Origin: Microvelia longipes
Taxonomy: Eukaryota > Arthropoda > Insecta > Hemiptera > Veliidae
Reading direction: 5' to 3'
Assembly (NCBI GenBank): GCA_018340805.1
Contig: JACMZG010001914.1
Coordinates: 44,471,414 to 44,535,413 of the forward strand
DNA: 64,000 bases
Under the pieces are notes generated by a model. The model searched no databases, was not told where the DNA came from, and saw only the letters and a program-made list of their open reading frames with translations. Below are positions 37,579 to 51,700 of this stretch, piece after piece. Made by a program: the position numbers and the translations under genes. Each line of letters begins with the position of its first letter. Position 1 is the stretch's first letter.

Positions 37579-40500
37579 GTACGTCTTCTTTTTCATTCAG
37601 TACCACTGAAAACATTATTTTCTGAAGTTATAATATAATACCTAGCTAAAGTAGGCTCTTAGAGGTGCGGTAATACCTGTAAGATCAAGCCTGAAAGTGG
37701 TCAGAACTTGGTTAGATGACCGCCCATTACCATTGATACTGGTTAAGTAGGGTGGTTACGAAGCTGGACTTGATTTTGACTGGATATATTATCCTCTAGC
37801 AACAATATATTTTTGCAAATCAAAACGTTAAGTATGTGACTCCTTTAAACTCCATTACGCCAACGTCCATACGTATAAAGTGCATTACTATAATGTGATG
37901 CATCCTACGTATAAACGTAGGGTCTACAAGTTGATCTTGATCTATGAGTCTAGCAGCTCATCAGAGTAACCCCTACAGGTTATCTCGGATAGTGCCGTGG
38001 TAATAGTTACACTCAAAGTGTAAACTTAAGTTTACAGTTGTAATTCATTTGAACAATATTAACAACTCCAACTTCCTCTTTCCACCAATAAGCTTTAATT
38101 ACCTCTGAGCAGAGCCGGCTTTCGGCTATAATGCCATCTACAGTCCCGGTGAGATTTTGAGTCTTTCAATTCTTGGAGTCAGACTCCAAGTATTAAAAAA
38201 CTCAACATCTCACCGGCACTGTAGGTGGCATTATAGCCGAAAGTCGGCTCTGCTCAGAGGTAATTAAAGCTTATTGGTGGAAAGACGAAGTTGGTGTTGT
38301 TAATATGGTAGATAATTCCATGGCGCTCACTGAAGTTATAATGTGAACAATGTTCTATGACTGAGAGCAAAATTGATCTCTATATGTGGTGTAAGAACCT
38401 GAGACCTACCGGATGGAGATTGTTGCTGGCTGATTACTATGATCACCTTAACAAGGTTCACTTCAGACTCAACTAATTATTCTACACAACAATTCTATAA
38501 ACTACTTTAATCACTCAGCATAATTACCTTCCCCTAGAGTCAGAGAGCAGTCTTAAGAGACCTATGTAGTTTGAATGCTATATCTGCCTTAGTTATCCTC
38601 TATAATCAGTATTTGCAGTTATTCTGATCTGTACTTTGCATTTAATCTCACTATACTAGTGTCAGTGCTCAGGTATCTACATCACACAGAAGTACACAGG
38701 ATAGCCCTAAACAGGGCTAATGCTCTAACCAAACTATCAGTCAACCTTGTGGAATTTTTTTTTATTTCTACCAGATTGTCTCTGGGTGTATTGGAGATGC
38801 GCTCTTAATTTGAAACCTGGATGATTACAAAACCTATCAGACTAGATTTGTATTTTTAAAGCCTTTGATATTTTTGTAGGATTTACCCTTGATAAGGAAT
38901 CGAATACAATAGCTATATTATGTCAAGATCTAACTGTAGTTCTTGCTTTCGACACTAGAGAGCGGCTCATACAGTGGCAAGTCAAAATAGCTCACAATTT
39001 AGGCGAAGGTGAGTAACATATTTTTTTATTATGTTGAATATATTAATTTTAATTTGTTTGTCCTTTAAATTAGCAACTCTTTTGCTACTCCTTAAAATCA
39101 GAGGAATAGTTGAAAAAACCGGAAGCGTATATTCTCGAGCCATCTGTTTGTACCTAGAGCGTAGCTCCTGCGCCATCTGTTTGTACGAGAGCGTAGCTCC
39201 TAGCCTCATCTGTTTGTACTAGATCGTAGCTCTAGCGCCATCTGTTTGTACGAGAGGTAGCTCCTAGCCTCATCTGTTTGTACCTAGAGCGTAGCTCCTA
39301 GCGCCATCTGTTTGTACCGAGAGCGTAGCTCCTAGCCTCATCTGTTTGTACCTAGAGCGTAGCTCCTAGCGCCATCTGTTTGTACCGAGAGCGTACAAAC
39401 AGATAGGCTAGGAGCTACGCTCTCAGTACAAACAGATGGCGCTAGGAGCTACACTCTAGGTACAAACAGATGAGGCTAGGAGCTACGCTACCATAGGAGC
39501 GTAGCGTACGCTCCTACGGTACGCTCTCGGAACCGAGAGCGTAGCTCCTAGCGCCATCTGTTTGTACCGAGAGCGTAGCTCCTAGCGCCTTTTGTTTGCA
39601 GGTAAACTTAACCGAGCTTTTAGCTACATTATTTTATTGTTGTAAACATGGGTTTTTATTTGACTCTAACCATTATTGTATTATCAGTGGCTACTATTGG
39701 GCTTCATACATTATTGTGTTAAATGTACAGGTTAATATTGAGCTTCAAACATTAGTGTGTTTTAAACATAGGTTGAAGATGGGCTCCAGACAATGAAAAT
39801 ATGTTTATATTGTGTTGTAGATAAGTATTTTATATTCATGTTTGATGAAATATTTGACAAAATACAGTTGTTTCTGTATTGACTGGTAAGGGAAAGTAAA
39901 ATTAGTCTGGAGTTGCGCTGAAATTTAATATAACAATTATTAAAATATTTAAATTATCATTATAAATGTTTTTAATGAAATAATCCGAAAAAATTATAAA
40001 AGAATTTGTTCCATCAAATTAAATCTGGTTTATTACTGAAGGTTTAAACTTTCACATTTTTCTTCTAAAGATGGAAAGACGGGAAATGCTGAAAAGTTTG
40101 TCCGAGTGGCCCATACTTTTAACATTTTTTCTTGACAGATTTAAAAAAAAACTAATTAAACAAGTTACAACTCTTTTTAAGGAACTCCTTAGTTTCTGAA
40201 ATGCTTCTTATCGGGATGAAAATTTCCTCTTAAAGTTCCTGAAATTACTTTGACCCCTTATTCCCACTCTACCCACCACTCTAAACCTATAAGTTTTTAA
40301 ACATTAAAAAATGCAAGGTAAAAAAAAGAGCTAAGAAAACTTTTTTTAAGTTATGAACAACATAAAAAGATTTTTAAGTAGAAATTCTAAAATATCACCT
40401 AAATGACAAAATATTTTAATAAACTTAATTATAAAAATGTACTTTTAATAATATTTGCTTTAAGAGGTGTTTCAAAAATAAATTAGAAGTTTCTAAATGA

Positions 40501-43500
40501 GATAATATTTATAACTGATGGAGTATAAAGCTTGATAAAAGCAGACTATTACAGCTATTCCCTGACTATATTTAGTCTGTCATTTCAGCGAATTTCCTTC
40601 GGAAAAAAATTCGCAAGTAGAAATAGGCGGCATGGCGGGGGTTAGAAATGTATGTGGACACAAAAATCTTTTCAAAGGTTCCTAATGACGAAAACTTATG
40701 TTTACGAAAAAACTTGATGAGTATATAATGTTTGTATTGTATTTCTAGTCATGTTGTTTGAAAGGAAAATAGCGTTAAATTAAACTTGGTACAAAAATCA
40801 AACTTGTTGAGATGAGAAAAGCCATTATCTGCTTTGCTAAGTTAACTTTAAAAAAATCGTTTTGCCAATTTTCGAAGAAAAATGAGCATATGAGATTGGA
40901 GTTTTGGAGGGGGGGGGTGCATCTTTTGTAGGGGGACTCATTGATCAAGAATATATATGCAGTATGTCCACAGATTGAGTTGCTCATACGTATAAATAAT
41001 AAAAAATTTAATTTTTCGACAAAAAGTTACTCTTCATGAAAATTTTGTCCTAAAATGTACATTTATCGTAATGAAAAATTTAGATCATGACCTTGTACCC
41101 TAAAAGTACACATCTTCAGTGGCCATGAGAATTAGGTGCAATTTTAATAATTTAACCTAATGTTATTTGGTTACCATGTAATGGTCTTAAAAATTTCGCC
41201 TTTTTAAGACTAATTGAAATTTGTGATAAAAAGTGCCATGGTAAATTATTCCCCCCTTCATATTGGTCTCTCATTTAAGATAATATTATACATATTTTGG
41301 TTATGAAATGTATCAATAATTTATTAAATTTTAATGTAAATGTTTTCTTAATTTTTCAATTTAACGAGGGCCACTACAAATGGGGGGGGGGGCTAAAATA
41401 GTGTAATCCTATTTTTTTTAATTTTTATTGCAAAATTTGTTTTTATATAAGAAACAAACAAGTTCATAAATAACGTTTTTTCATATCATTAATTTTTAAC
41501 CCACTTTAATATTGGTGGTTTTTTAAAAAAAATAGTACTTATAAAGTTCAAGGTACAACATTTAAAATTAAAATTAATAAAAATCTTAGTTTTACGTCAA
41601 ATAAAAATAGTCCAAGAGCCAGGCCTAAAAAATGTAACTCATTTTGTACTACTTCAAACCAAATTTTCTGAAAATATACCTTAAATCTGCCTCCACAGCC
41701 GTGGTCGTTTAGTACTGGACTTCGGCACCGGAGGCCCGGGGTTCACAGCCCAGGCTATGCTCTCAGTTTAATATGAATAGAATTTGTAGAAAAAAAAACT
41801 TTCGCCAACTTTAGCTTCACTTTGAGCATAGTAGATGTGCACCACCCAAGGTGGTTCCCGCAGGGCGAATACCCTGAAGGGCCGAAAGGCCCTAAAACGG
41901 GCATCATTATTATTATTATTATTATACCTTAAATCATGAAGGAAAAGCATAGTCTGCCTGTCCAGAGTGGAGCCCTGCATAAATGCGCTCGCTCAAAATA
42001 TTAGAAAATCGCACTCATTCCAGTTTTCTTGTAATAAGTGTTTCCCTGTAGGTCGTGTGTAAAACATAAAGATAACTTTTTTAAAGCTGATAAAATTCCC
42101 TATAAAACGAGTGTTTTTTCGTCAAAATCGGATAATTACGACTAAAGTTATGACATTTGTTAAATGACCAAAAAATGCACAAAAAGCCAATATTTTTCCA
42201 AATAAATTCGCTGACTGCATAAATTAACCAGTTTTTAGTGTTTTTGAAAGAGCCATAACTTTGGTCGCAGTTATCCGATTTTGATTATTAAACACTCGTT
42301 TTATTGGAAATTGTATCAGCTCAAAAAAATGTTCCCTTCATATTCTGCACACGACCCACAGGGAACCACTTATTTCAAGAAAACTGAAATTTGTGCGATT
42401 TTATAAAATTTTGAGCATGCGCAATCATATGAAGGGCTCCACTCTGGATAGGCACACTATGTTTTTTTCTTTATAATTTAAGGCATATTTTCAAAAATTT
42501 TTGGTTTGAAGTAGTACGAATGTCACATTATACAGTAGTAATACAGTCACATTTTTTCAGGTCCGACTCTTGGACTAAAACTTTTATGAAAAGTTACTTT
42601 ATTTTCAAAAACGAAATTTTTTGGCCACTTCGCGTATGCGCAACTCAATCCGTGGTCAATACAAAAAAGCCCTTAAGAGAAAGGTAGGTCGATTGTAGGT
42701 TAACAAACGAGTTTACAAACAAAAGTTACTCTTAATACTTTTGCTTGATTTGAAAGTTGGATTTTTCTCAGATTAAGTTCAATATCTTATAACACGTTCC
42801 TACTAAGTACAATTTTCTACTTACGGTGTCATTTCGGTATAGTTTTCTATTTTTTGGGTTTGCAGTCGTAGTTAACCGGTTAACTAGATGCTAGCTATCA
42901 GAGGTCATTAGGTTTTAATAGTTCACCTCTCTATACCATTTCAGCAGCAGTATTGCAGGAACTTGTAGACAAAATAAGCGTCAATTTCTAATAGAAATTC
43001 ACGGAAGGTGTTGCATTTAACTGTTTCCCCAAAAACACTTGAATCCAAAACTAAATTGAAATTTATTAAACTCGTCATGAGAGTAAGAACGTAAGTTGAA
43101 GAACGAAACGAAATTCCACGAACGAATTTCGACGAATTTGAGAACTCATCTTAATATTTGTTCTTGAAAACAGTTCAAGATAATTCCGTTAAGTATACAG
43201 TTAAACATTTCTCCGGGACAAAAGACTTAAGAGTTTCGAGTTTAGGTCTTAAGGCAGGATTAGCTCTTAATCCGAGTCAAAAGACATTAAAACAAAGGGA
43301 ATAATGCTTTCAGACAGAAATATAAACCAGGTCTTATACTTGACGTAAATGTAAATAGTTTACTTACCTCAGGAAAAAGCAAATTTTCGTTCCCCTATGG
43401 CCAGTCAAGTTGGTTCCCGGGGCCAACTTATAGGAAACCATAATATTTAAATACCGAGGCTTGCTGAGGATACCAATCACTGAATTTTAAAATCGGGTTA

Positions 43501-45653
43501 CTACCATAGAGATATATACTAGAGGGGGCATAGCCTATCTCAATACATGATTTCGAGTCCTGAAACATCATTTTGGGACTCTCAGGGACTCTGTGTAACC
43601 TCATTGAAACCTCTTCTAAAAGTAAGTAAGGTTATAAGACATCAATTTTTTGTTTGTGTTTTGATTTATATTTTCACCGTTCTACTATATAATTCACTGT
43701 AATAATGTTCTGTTCATCTGATTATTAAAAGTCGAAGGTGGTCAGGTTATTTTTTCGATGTTTCAAAATTCAACCAATAGGGCCACTCTAGTAATATATC
43801 TCTATGGTTATTACACTTTATGCACCAGCCTCGGCTAATTTGGATCTCTGTAGTGTCTTGAGATTTAAGTTAAATTTTATATTAATTAAACCTCCAAGTC
43901 TCTCCAAATATAATATTTATTGACAGAGCCAGCTTTCAACCTTTCGGTCATCATCAGTGCCGGCGAACGATGTATAAAGGTAGTAAGGAGTCACTTGTTA
44001 GCTTGGAGAAATCGGATTTCTCCAAGCTAACAAGTGACTCCTTACTACCGTTATACATCGTTCGTCGGCACTATGATTACCGAAAGGTTGAAAGCTGGCT
44101 CTGTCAATAAATATTATATGTGGAGACACTTGGAGGTTTAATTAATACTATATACTTCACTTTCGCTTCTTCTTTTCCTTAAATTTTATAATTGGAATAT
44201 TTTTTTGATCTAATAAATGGTATTCTATTTTATTCTGTTACACTTTATTACTCTTGATTTAATAGACAATAAAGAATAAACTGTGTCAACATGATAATAA
44301 CCGCCCTCGCGGTTATTTTCATGAAGATTTAGGTCTTGTCTAATGTAGATGAAGAATCCGATCACACTAATGTAAGACCACACAACTATTGATGTAACAC
44401 CACACTTCTAAATTTAGGACCACCTTCTACTATGTAGGCCACTCTTCTACTAATGTAGGCCACTCTCTACTAATGTAGGACCACTCTTCTACAAATGTAG
44501 GACCACTCTTCTACTAATGTAGGACCACTCTTCTACTAATGTAAGACCACACAACTATTGATGTAGAACCACACTTCTACTAATGTAGGACCACTCTTCT
44601 ACTAATGTAGGACCACTCTTCTACTAATGTAGGACCACTCTTCTACTAATGTAGGACACTCTTCTACTAATGTAGGACCACCTTCTACTAATGTAGGACC
44701 ACTCTCTACTGTAGACCACTCTTCTACTAATGTAGGACCACTATAATGCAATAATGCAGGAGGATCACACTGCATATTATTACCGTAAAACAAACTTCTT
44801 TAATGACATTGTCAATTGTTACAGATGAACAATATTTAATTCAAGTAGTAAGTGCACCAGCCAAGTCCAAAGTAAGTCCAGGACCAGCTAGGCTTCATAT
44901 ACAGGATCATAGGTTTTCTCTTACAACAGGACTGCCTCCTAGATTAGCTGCAGTCTGGCCAATATCTCACTTAAGGTAATTAAAACATCAATGTCTCATC
45001 ACGTTTCGACGACTGCACGTGTCATTATTCCATTCCATTTATTTATTAAATATATTTAACTGCCTTATCGTTATTATTACTATTACTCTACAGGTTCACA
45101 ATTTTCAGTAATGAACATAGGTGGGAGCGGGCTTTTTAAATTGCCAAGGTGCCCGTTTCTAGATATTATTACGTGTTTTTCTTCCAGTATACATCATCCT
45201 GGTGCACAATTTGGTTTATGGATTCTCTTAGAATATGGCAGGTTTAAAGTATGAATTACTTTAACCTGTTTATTAAGATATGTTATGGTAGGTAAGTCTA
45301 ATGGGTATAATTCCAGTCATATTTCGTTTAAATACTTTACTGAATGTTGCGAGAGTTAGGAATGACAGTGCAAATTATATAATTGTTTCTTTTCTACGAG
45401 CACTTTATTGGCTTTGTTCTGATTAACTATACTAACACTCTAGCCCTGGTAAATTGTATGGCTCTCCGTTGACCAAAACATATCCAGCTAGTCCTGATAA
45501 ATCTTTTTTTTTTTTTTTAATAAATTCTTTATTTTAACAGAATAAGAATACAATACATAGTATAAGAAATTTAGACCTGCACTTTAGATTAATAAATAAT
45601 CTGTGCTGTGCAGGTTGTAATGATTGAATATTTATTGGGTCTTATTCATATAG

Positions 45654-45748
<95 letters not shown>

Positions 45749-48700
45749 TATGTTATGGCTCTCCGTTGACCAAAACATATCCAGCAGTTATATAATATAA
45801 CCTATATATGTTATATCATTAGCAGGTTTGTAAGTTTTGTTTTCTTAGAAAAACTGCTTTGAGTTTTTCCTTCAATTTATTATTATTATTTTATTAATTT
45901 TTATGCTTTCTCTTAATTCTTTTTCTTCACAATTATTACTTTTGTTTTTACTGTGGGTGATTTGTCTGGCAGGAGATATGGTGTTGTGGAGAAGAGGTTT
46001 TGTTTTGAGGCTGGTTCAGCGTGTGGTAGATATGAAGGTCTTTATGTTCTCGTGTCAGACCAGGGTGAAGAGATCACTAGATCGCTTAGCCTGGCTTCTC
46101 AAGGCAATCTAATACCACGGAGGAAACCTATAACTAGAAACATGTCTGGTTAGTTTATTTTATTTTTTTTTTTTAATATTCCTTTATTTATATGCATAAA
46201 TTAATATCAATATAACAAAAAAAAATTCTGGCGCGGTGGTCCGCATGTCGGGCGAATTTCCTTTGGATGCGTGTTTCCGTGCTTAACAACAATCCTGGTT
46301 GGAATGATAATTTTTATAGTTTTTTACATTATATAAGTTTACAACTACTAAATAAATATTTAGTAATTGTAAGAATTTCATGTAGAATGCGTGTTTCCGT
46401 GCTAAACAACCCATTTCTTGCTTATGCAAGAACCATGCCCATTGCATGGTTCCGGTTCATGATTTAGAACCTAAGCAGTTACTCAATTGTCTAGCACTGC
46501 TCGTAACTCTTTTTGTCTGTATTTTCCAAAGGAAATGCGCATAATCATCCAGTTGTTTGTACAAAAACTATGCCTCTAAAATTAGCAGTACGCACTATTA
46601 TTTGCACTAGTTTAAAGCTTAGTTACTTATCTTTAAGCTTAGTCAGTTATCTTTAAAGGTTTTAGCACAGTATGATCTATACCTCAAAGGCTCACTTTCA
46701 AGAGAATATTTGGTCAGTAGAGATGAGTGCTAACAGTATTATTTATGGTTAAAGAGAAAGTAAGTTTAAACGTTTCTTCATTGTATTTTTACTTCAGTCT
46801 AATAACACTTTATTCCTTACATGTACTCCTTCCAATGTACAATCACAATCATTTAGTGACAATGTATCACTAGCGCCATCCTACCTACCAGTACCAGAAC
46901 TAAAACATTCTCTCTAGATGTGTCTGGACCGAAGCCAGGGGGGCATCGCCCCCCCCCCCCCCCCAGAAAACATTTCGCCCTCTCTGAGGAAGTAGATTTT
47001 GTTGGAATTCCCTTGTAGATGTGTGAATTTCGCCCCCTCAGGGCCCCCCCCCCCTACAAGTTTTGGCTGGCTACGAGCCTGAGATGTGGTACCTACTCTG
47101 CCATACTATATTATTTGCCTACTTAGTAATTGTGACTAAAACACGAAGGCTGTGACACCAGTATCTGTTAAGATTTCCCTAAATTGCTCTGTCACTGATT
47201 GTCGTAGTCTTAGAACTATGTACCTAGCTCACAGTATAGTAAGCTGGTGAATCTAACGTCCTAAGATTTTTTTATATCATACTTAAAATCTCATTTTTTT
47301 TTCCTCTTTATAAAAAAATGGAATGATGCAAGATGCATTCTTCTTGTTTTAATACATTTGGTGGGATTCTAATGAAAATTGTGGTGGCAGTTTGGTGTAT
47401 TAAATCAACTATTTGCTTGATAAGAATAACATTATGTAACCTCACAAGGTCAATACAAGATTATATGAAGTAAAATCAAAATAAGACAACTAACTTGATT
47501 ATCTAAGGTCAGTTTAAATAATAAATACCTATTATATTCTAAAATAAGATTCTTACATTTCATGTCGAGGTGTTTTTTTCTTATTAACAGATCACCCTCG
47601 AGTGACTGGACTTAATGAGATAGCAGCTATTTTTAAATAATAATAATAACAAAAATGTATTGTTTGTTTGCTGTACAGTGCTAGAGAGTCCACGAAGGTT
47701 ATCTCAGTTTAAAGGATTGGATGACACCATGGACGGAGAAGATAAAATGAAAAGATCCCTCTGGGAGTCGGAATCTTCGTGTGATTTCGGGGACGCTACT
47801 TCTATGGGCGATCCTTCTGATCAGGTTTGTCTAGTCTAAATACTGAACCACTCTGGAAAATTAATAATTAATTGATGTGCTTGTTTCCATTCCATTTGTG
47901 CAAAGCATAGAAAAAAATAAGGTTTTCAAACACCTTCCTATTCAAACACCTATATTCTGGAACATTACTCTAGTTAAAAAAATACTTTGTGTCTTTGACT
48001 TGGGTATAAGTCCTTTTAAACTTAATTCTATAAACTTTAGATTAAATTTAAGTGAGCTTAAAAATGTATATGTTACAATATAAGGAAAGAAAGACTTATA
48101 AAGAAAAGTCTATTTGTAAAATCAAGTATGATCACAGATAGGTGTGATCATAAAGAATTAAGTATAAGTATTAAGTAATAAACATTTAAGTAGATAGATT
48201 TAAATAGGTGCTTAATTCTGGGATTGAGCGTAGCTAACCAAAAAATTACTACTTTAGGGTTGCCATAACATTTTATTAAGTTTTATATCCCTAAGATTTT
48301 CTATTCGGAGTTGGAAAATATGGAGACTTAAGTACCTGAAGACCTTATGGTCTTGACCACCATGACATTCTAAAGACAAGTGAAGTGAATCTCCAGTTGT
48401 GAGGAAAAGTTGCCAGGTACACTGTCGTACACTGTACCAGGTACACTGTACCAGATTCTTTTTAACTTATTTTCATAACTTAGTTCCAACTTCAAGTTAT
48501 GAAAAAAAAAAAAGTGTATAAATGTCATATTTCTTATAATTGCTTTCTTGAACAACCTAAAACCTCTTTGGTAATTAATTTGGAAAAAATTTGATTGCAG
48601 GGAGGTTGGAAGCCAGAGAGACCAATAGGAAGATGTATTAGCTGTATGAGTAAGCTGGGCACTATGTCTAGATCTGCTACCATAACTCCTGCCTTGGGCT

Positions 48701-51700
48701 TTTCTGCTATCAGAGAGAATTGTCAGTTTAGTATTGTATTAGCTAAAATGCACACTTCTTATGGCCCATTCTTCTCTAAATAAAAAATTGCAGACTTAGC
48801 TGTATAAACCCTAAATAGATATAGACTATGATTTGCAAGTTGAACCCATATTAATGATTTCAATCAAGTGTGATATATCTTATTTAAACAAAATAAATTT
48901 AGAAAACGATCCAAACTGCACTTTTTGTAATACAGTTGAGGATCTTGAGCATATAATAATGCACTGTTCTCGCTATTCTGCTGAGCGTGCTGTGTTGTTA
49001 AATGAACTACATGTTACTAAAAGTGTCGCTCAACCATTTAACTATATCTCCTTGTTATCTTCAAAGTCAATAGAAGTTTACAAAAAAAAAAATATTTTTT
49101 TGCTAGTAGACTAAAAATTAAAATTTAGTTTTTTCCTTAATCTAAAATTAAACAAATTTCATACAATATTAATTACAAAATAAGTATAAATAACAAATTA
49201 AATTATTATTAAAGTAATAAGGCTTTATCAAACATCTTACAAATAATATAAAAACAATTTTCAAAGGTCCATAATCACATAAACAATTTACATGCAAAAC
49301 AAATTTTCTTTTATCAAGATTTTAAACTATATTAATAATAACTAATCCATAATATTAAAAGTTCTTTTAATCAATAAATTATTTTATTTTTATTTTTAAT
49401 ATTTTCTATCAAATTTTTTAACAGTTTTATTACTTATCAAGTCATAAAAGTATAAAAAAGTATTACATGGCTGTATGGTCCTAGTAGACCAATGCCAAAA
49501 AAAAAAAAAAAATCAAGTGTGATGGAAAGTTAGGAAGAGCAAGTTACGAGAAATTTTCATTTTTCTTTCTGTGAAATTTGGGAGTACCTAGAGTACTTTT
49601 GGAGAGCTGGTTACAAAGGAGCACTTTTTTACTCATATTCCTAAACAATTTTGAGAGAACTGTAGCTATAAGAAGTGTTATAGAAATCTGCATCCTCATA
49701 GTAAATATGATAATATCTATTTAATATTGAATTAAGAAGGATATAGTATAAAGTTTAATTTGGTGTTGGTTTACCAGATATCTATGTGAAATAGTTGCAC
49801 TATTTCACTTAAATATCCTCTTACATATTAATTCTGTTTAATGTTATTATCATTGAAGTATGATAATGTTTCTTGGGAGGGCAATGAGATAGCAAATGGG
49901 AGGGGGGTCACTAAGTCTGCATGTATAAAACCTTTCTGTATTATTATTTTATTATTTGGGTTATATCTTGATTTAAACCTAGGTTCCACCCAGTTTTAAT
50001 TTAATAATTTTTCATTATTTTAGTTTAACTTAGGTTGAACAATAGTTTATATATATGAAGCTAAGAAAATTTATCAACAGTTTTTCCTCAATATCATTTT
50101 CTTTTAATTGAATCCTTTACATGTTTTCTTTTGAACCCAGATTTTTAACATATTTCCTTTCTTAATCTCACTTATAAATGAGATTTATATTAGGGTAAAA
50201 TGTAAGATAAGACATAAAAATAATTTTATCATTTTTGCAATAATAATTAGTAATGCAATAATAATAATTATTTTGCAGCTATAGGTGAGAACCAGTCAGA
50301 TGATTCAGGCTGTAGTGTTTCTAACAGTGGGAGTGCTGAAGTACAGTCTAGTGTTATAACGTCATCTTGCCTTGCTGAAAGGTACTTATTTACCATTTAA
50401 TCTGAGACCTTGTAACAACATATTTTAATACCAAAATGCTGTTAGCAATGGCAAATCGTTATGTGCAAAATTTATTATGTAAAATTTTGTAAAATTGTGT
50501 AAAAATTTGTGAAATGTTTCAGTATCGTTATATTTAATAAAAACAGACTTCTAAGCTCAAACATGGACTGTTTTCCAATGCTGGATTACTTAATAATTTA
50601 GTGTATTCATGTATTTAGTTGAGGCTGTTGTTTAAACACTGTATGTTTGTAACAAATTGTCATAAAAGTGTGGAATAGAGGATCTCATGTAACAAAACTA
50701 AGCCATTTTTATATGCTATAATATAGATATAGATAGGTATAATTATATATAAGAGATTAATACTGAAACCAAGATAAGACTGAGGGATGTAATGGGTTAG
50801 GAAGCTAGGATTATTGGTGAGTCAGGTGGGAGGCACAGATAATAAGGAGGGATGAGGGAATATGTGATATTAAGGGAGAGGGAATTGAGGGATGAGGGAA
50901 TAGTGATAATAAGGAGATGAAGGGAATATGGAATGATAGGGAATATGTGAAATAAGGAGGGATAGGGAATATGTGATAATAAGGAGGGATGAGGGAATAT
51001 GTGATAATAAGGAGGGATGAGGGAAATGTGATAATAAGGAGGATGAGGGAATATGTGATATAAGGAGGGATGAGGGATATGATGATGAGGGAATATGAGG
51101 ATAGGATAATAATAAGGGAGGGATATGGAATATGGATAAAAGGAGGTGATATGTGATAATAAGGAGGGATGGGATGAGGAGGATGAGGGAATATTGATAA
51201 TAGAGGGATGAGGGAATATGTGATAATAAGAGGGATGAGGAATATTGATAATAAGGAGGGATGAGGGAATATGTGATATAAGTGATAAGGGTCTCTAGGA
51301 TGTCTGTGATGTATGGTCATTTGGTCATATTTGGTTATGTAGTACAGGACCCGTAGGTCATCTGGGCTCTGTTATGCTGCCATATTTCAACTTCCTCATA
51401 GGTCAGTCTGGCACTGTGTATTCTTATTTACAACTAGAATAAGAAAATCCATTCTGCTCACAACAAAGAAACTGAATTTATTTTACAATTTAAACAAACT
51501 TTTTCCCAAAAAGTAATATTAAAATGAAGAGTACAACCTTAATCCTTCTATGGCAATCTACTGACTTCATCTACTTCTAGAGAAATGAACTGCTCACTGG
51601 TGAATCTTTCTGATGACCTGGCAGTTCTTTTTGAAGAACTGGTGGCTAGAGAGTCTTCTTGAAGATCTGGTGACTAGAGAGTCTTCTTGAAGATATGGTG

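Noticed and set aside
45184..45260. Exon-like CTTCCAG acceptor followed by a short frame
   Set aside because: Exons 3 and 4 join in phase without it, and it soon reaches a stop (TGA) with no matching donor.
50811..51320. 169-codon minus-strand open frame rich in Ile, Pro and Ser
   Set aside because: It lies wholly within a ~28-bp minisatellite; the frame is a by-product of the repeat.
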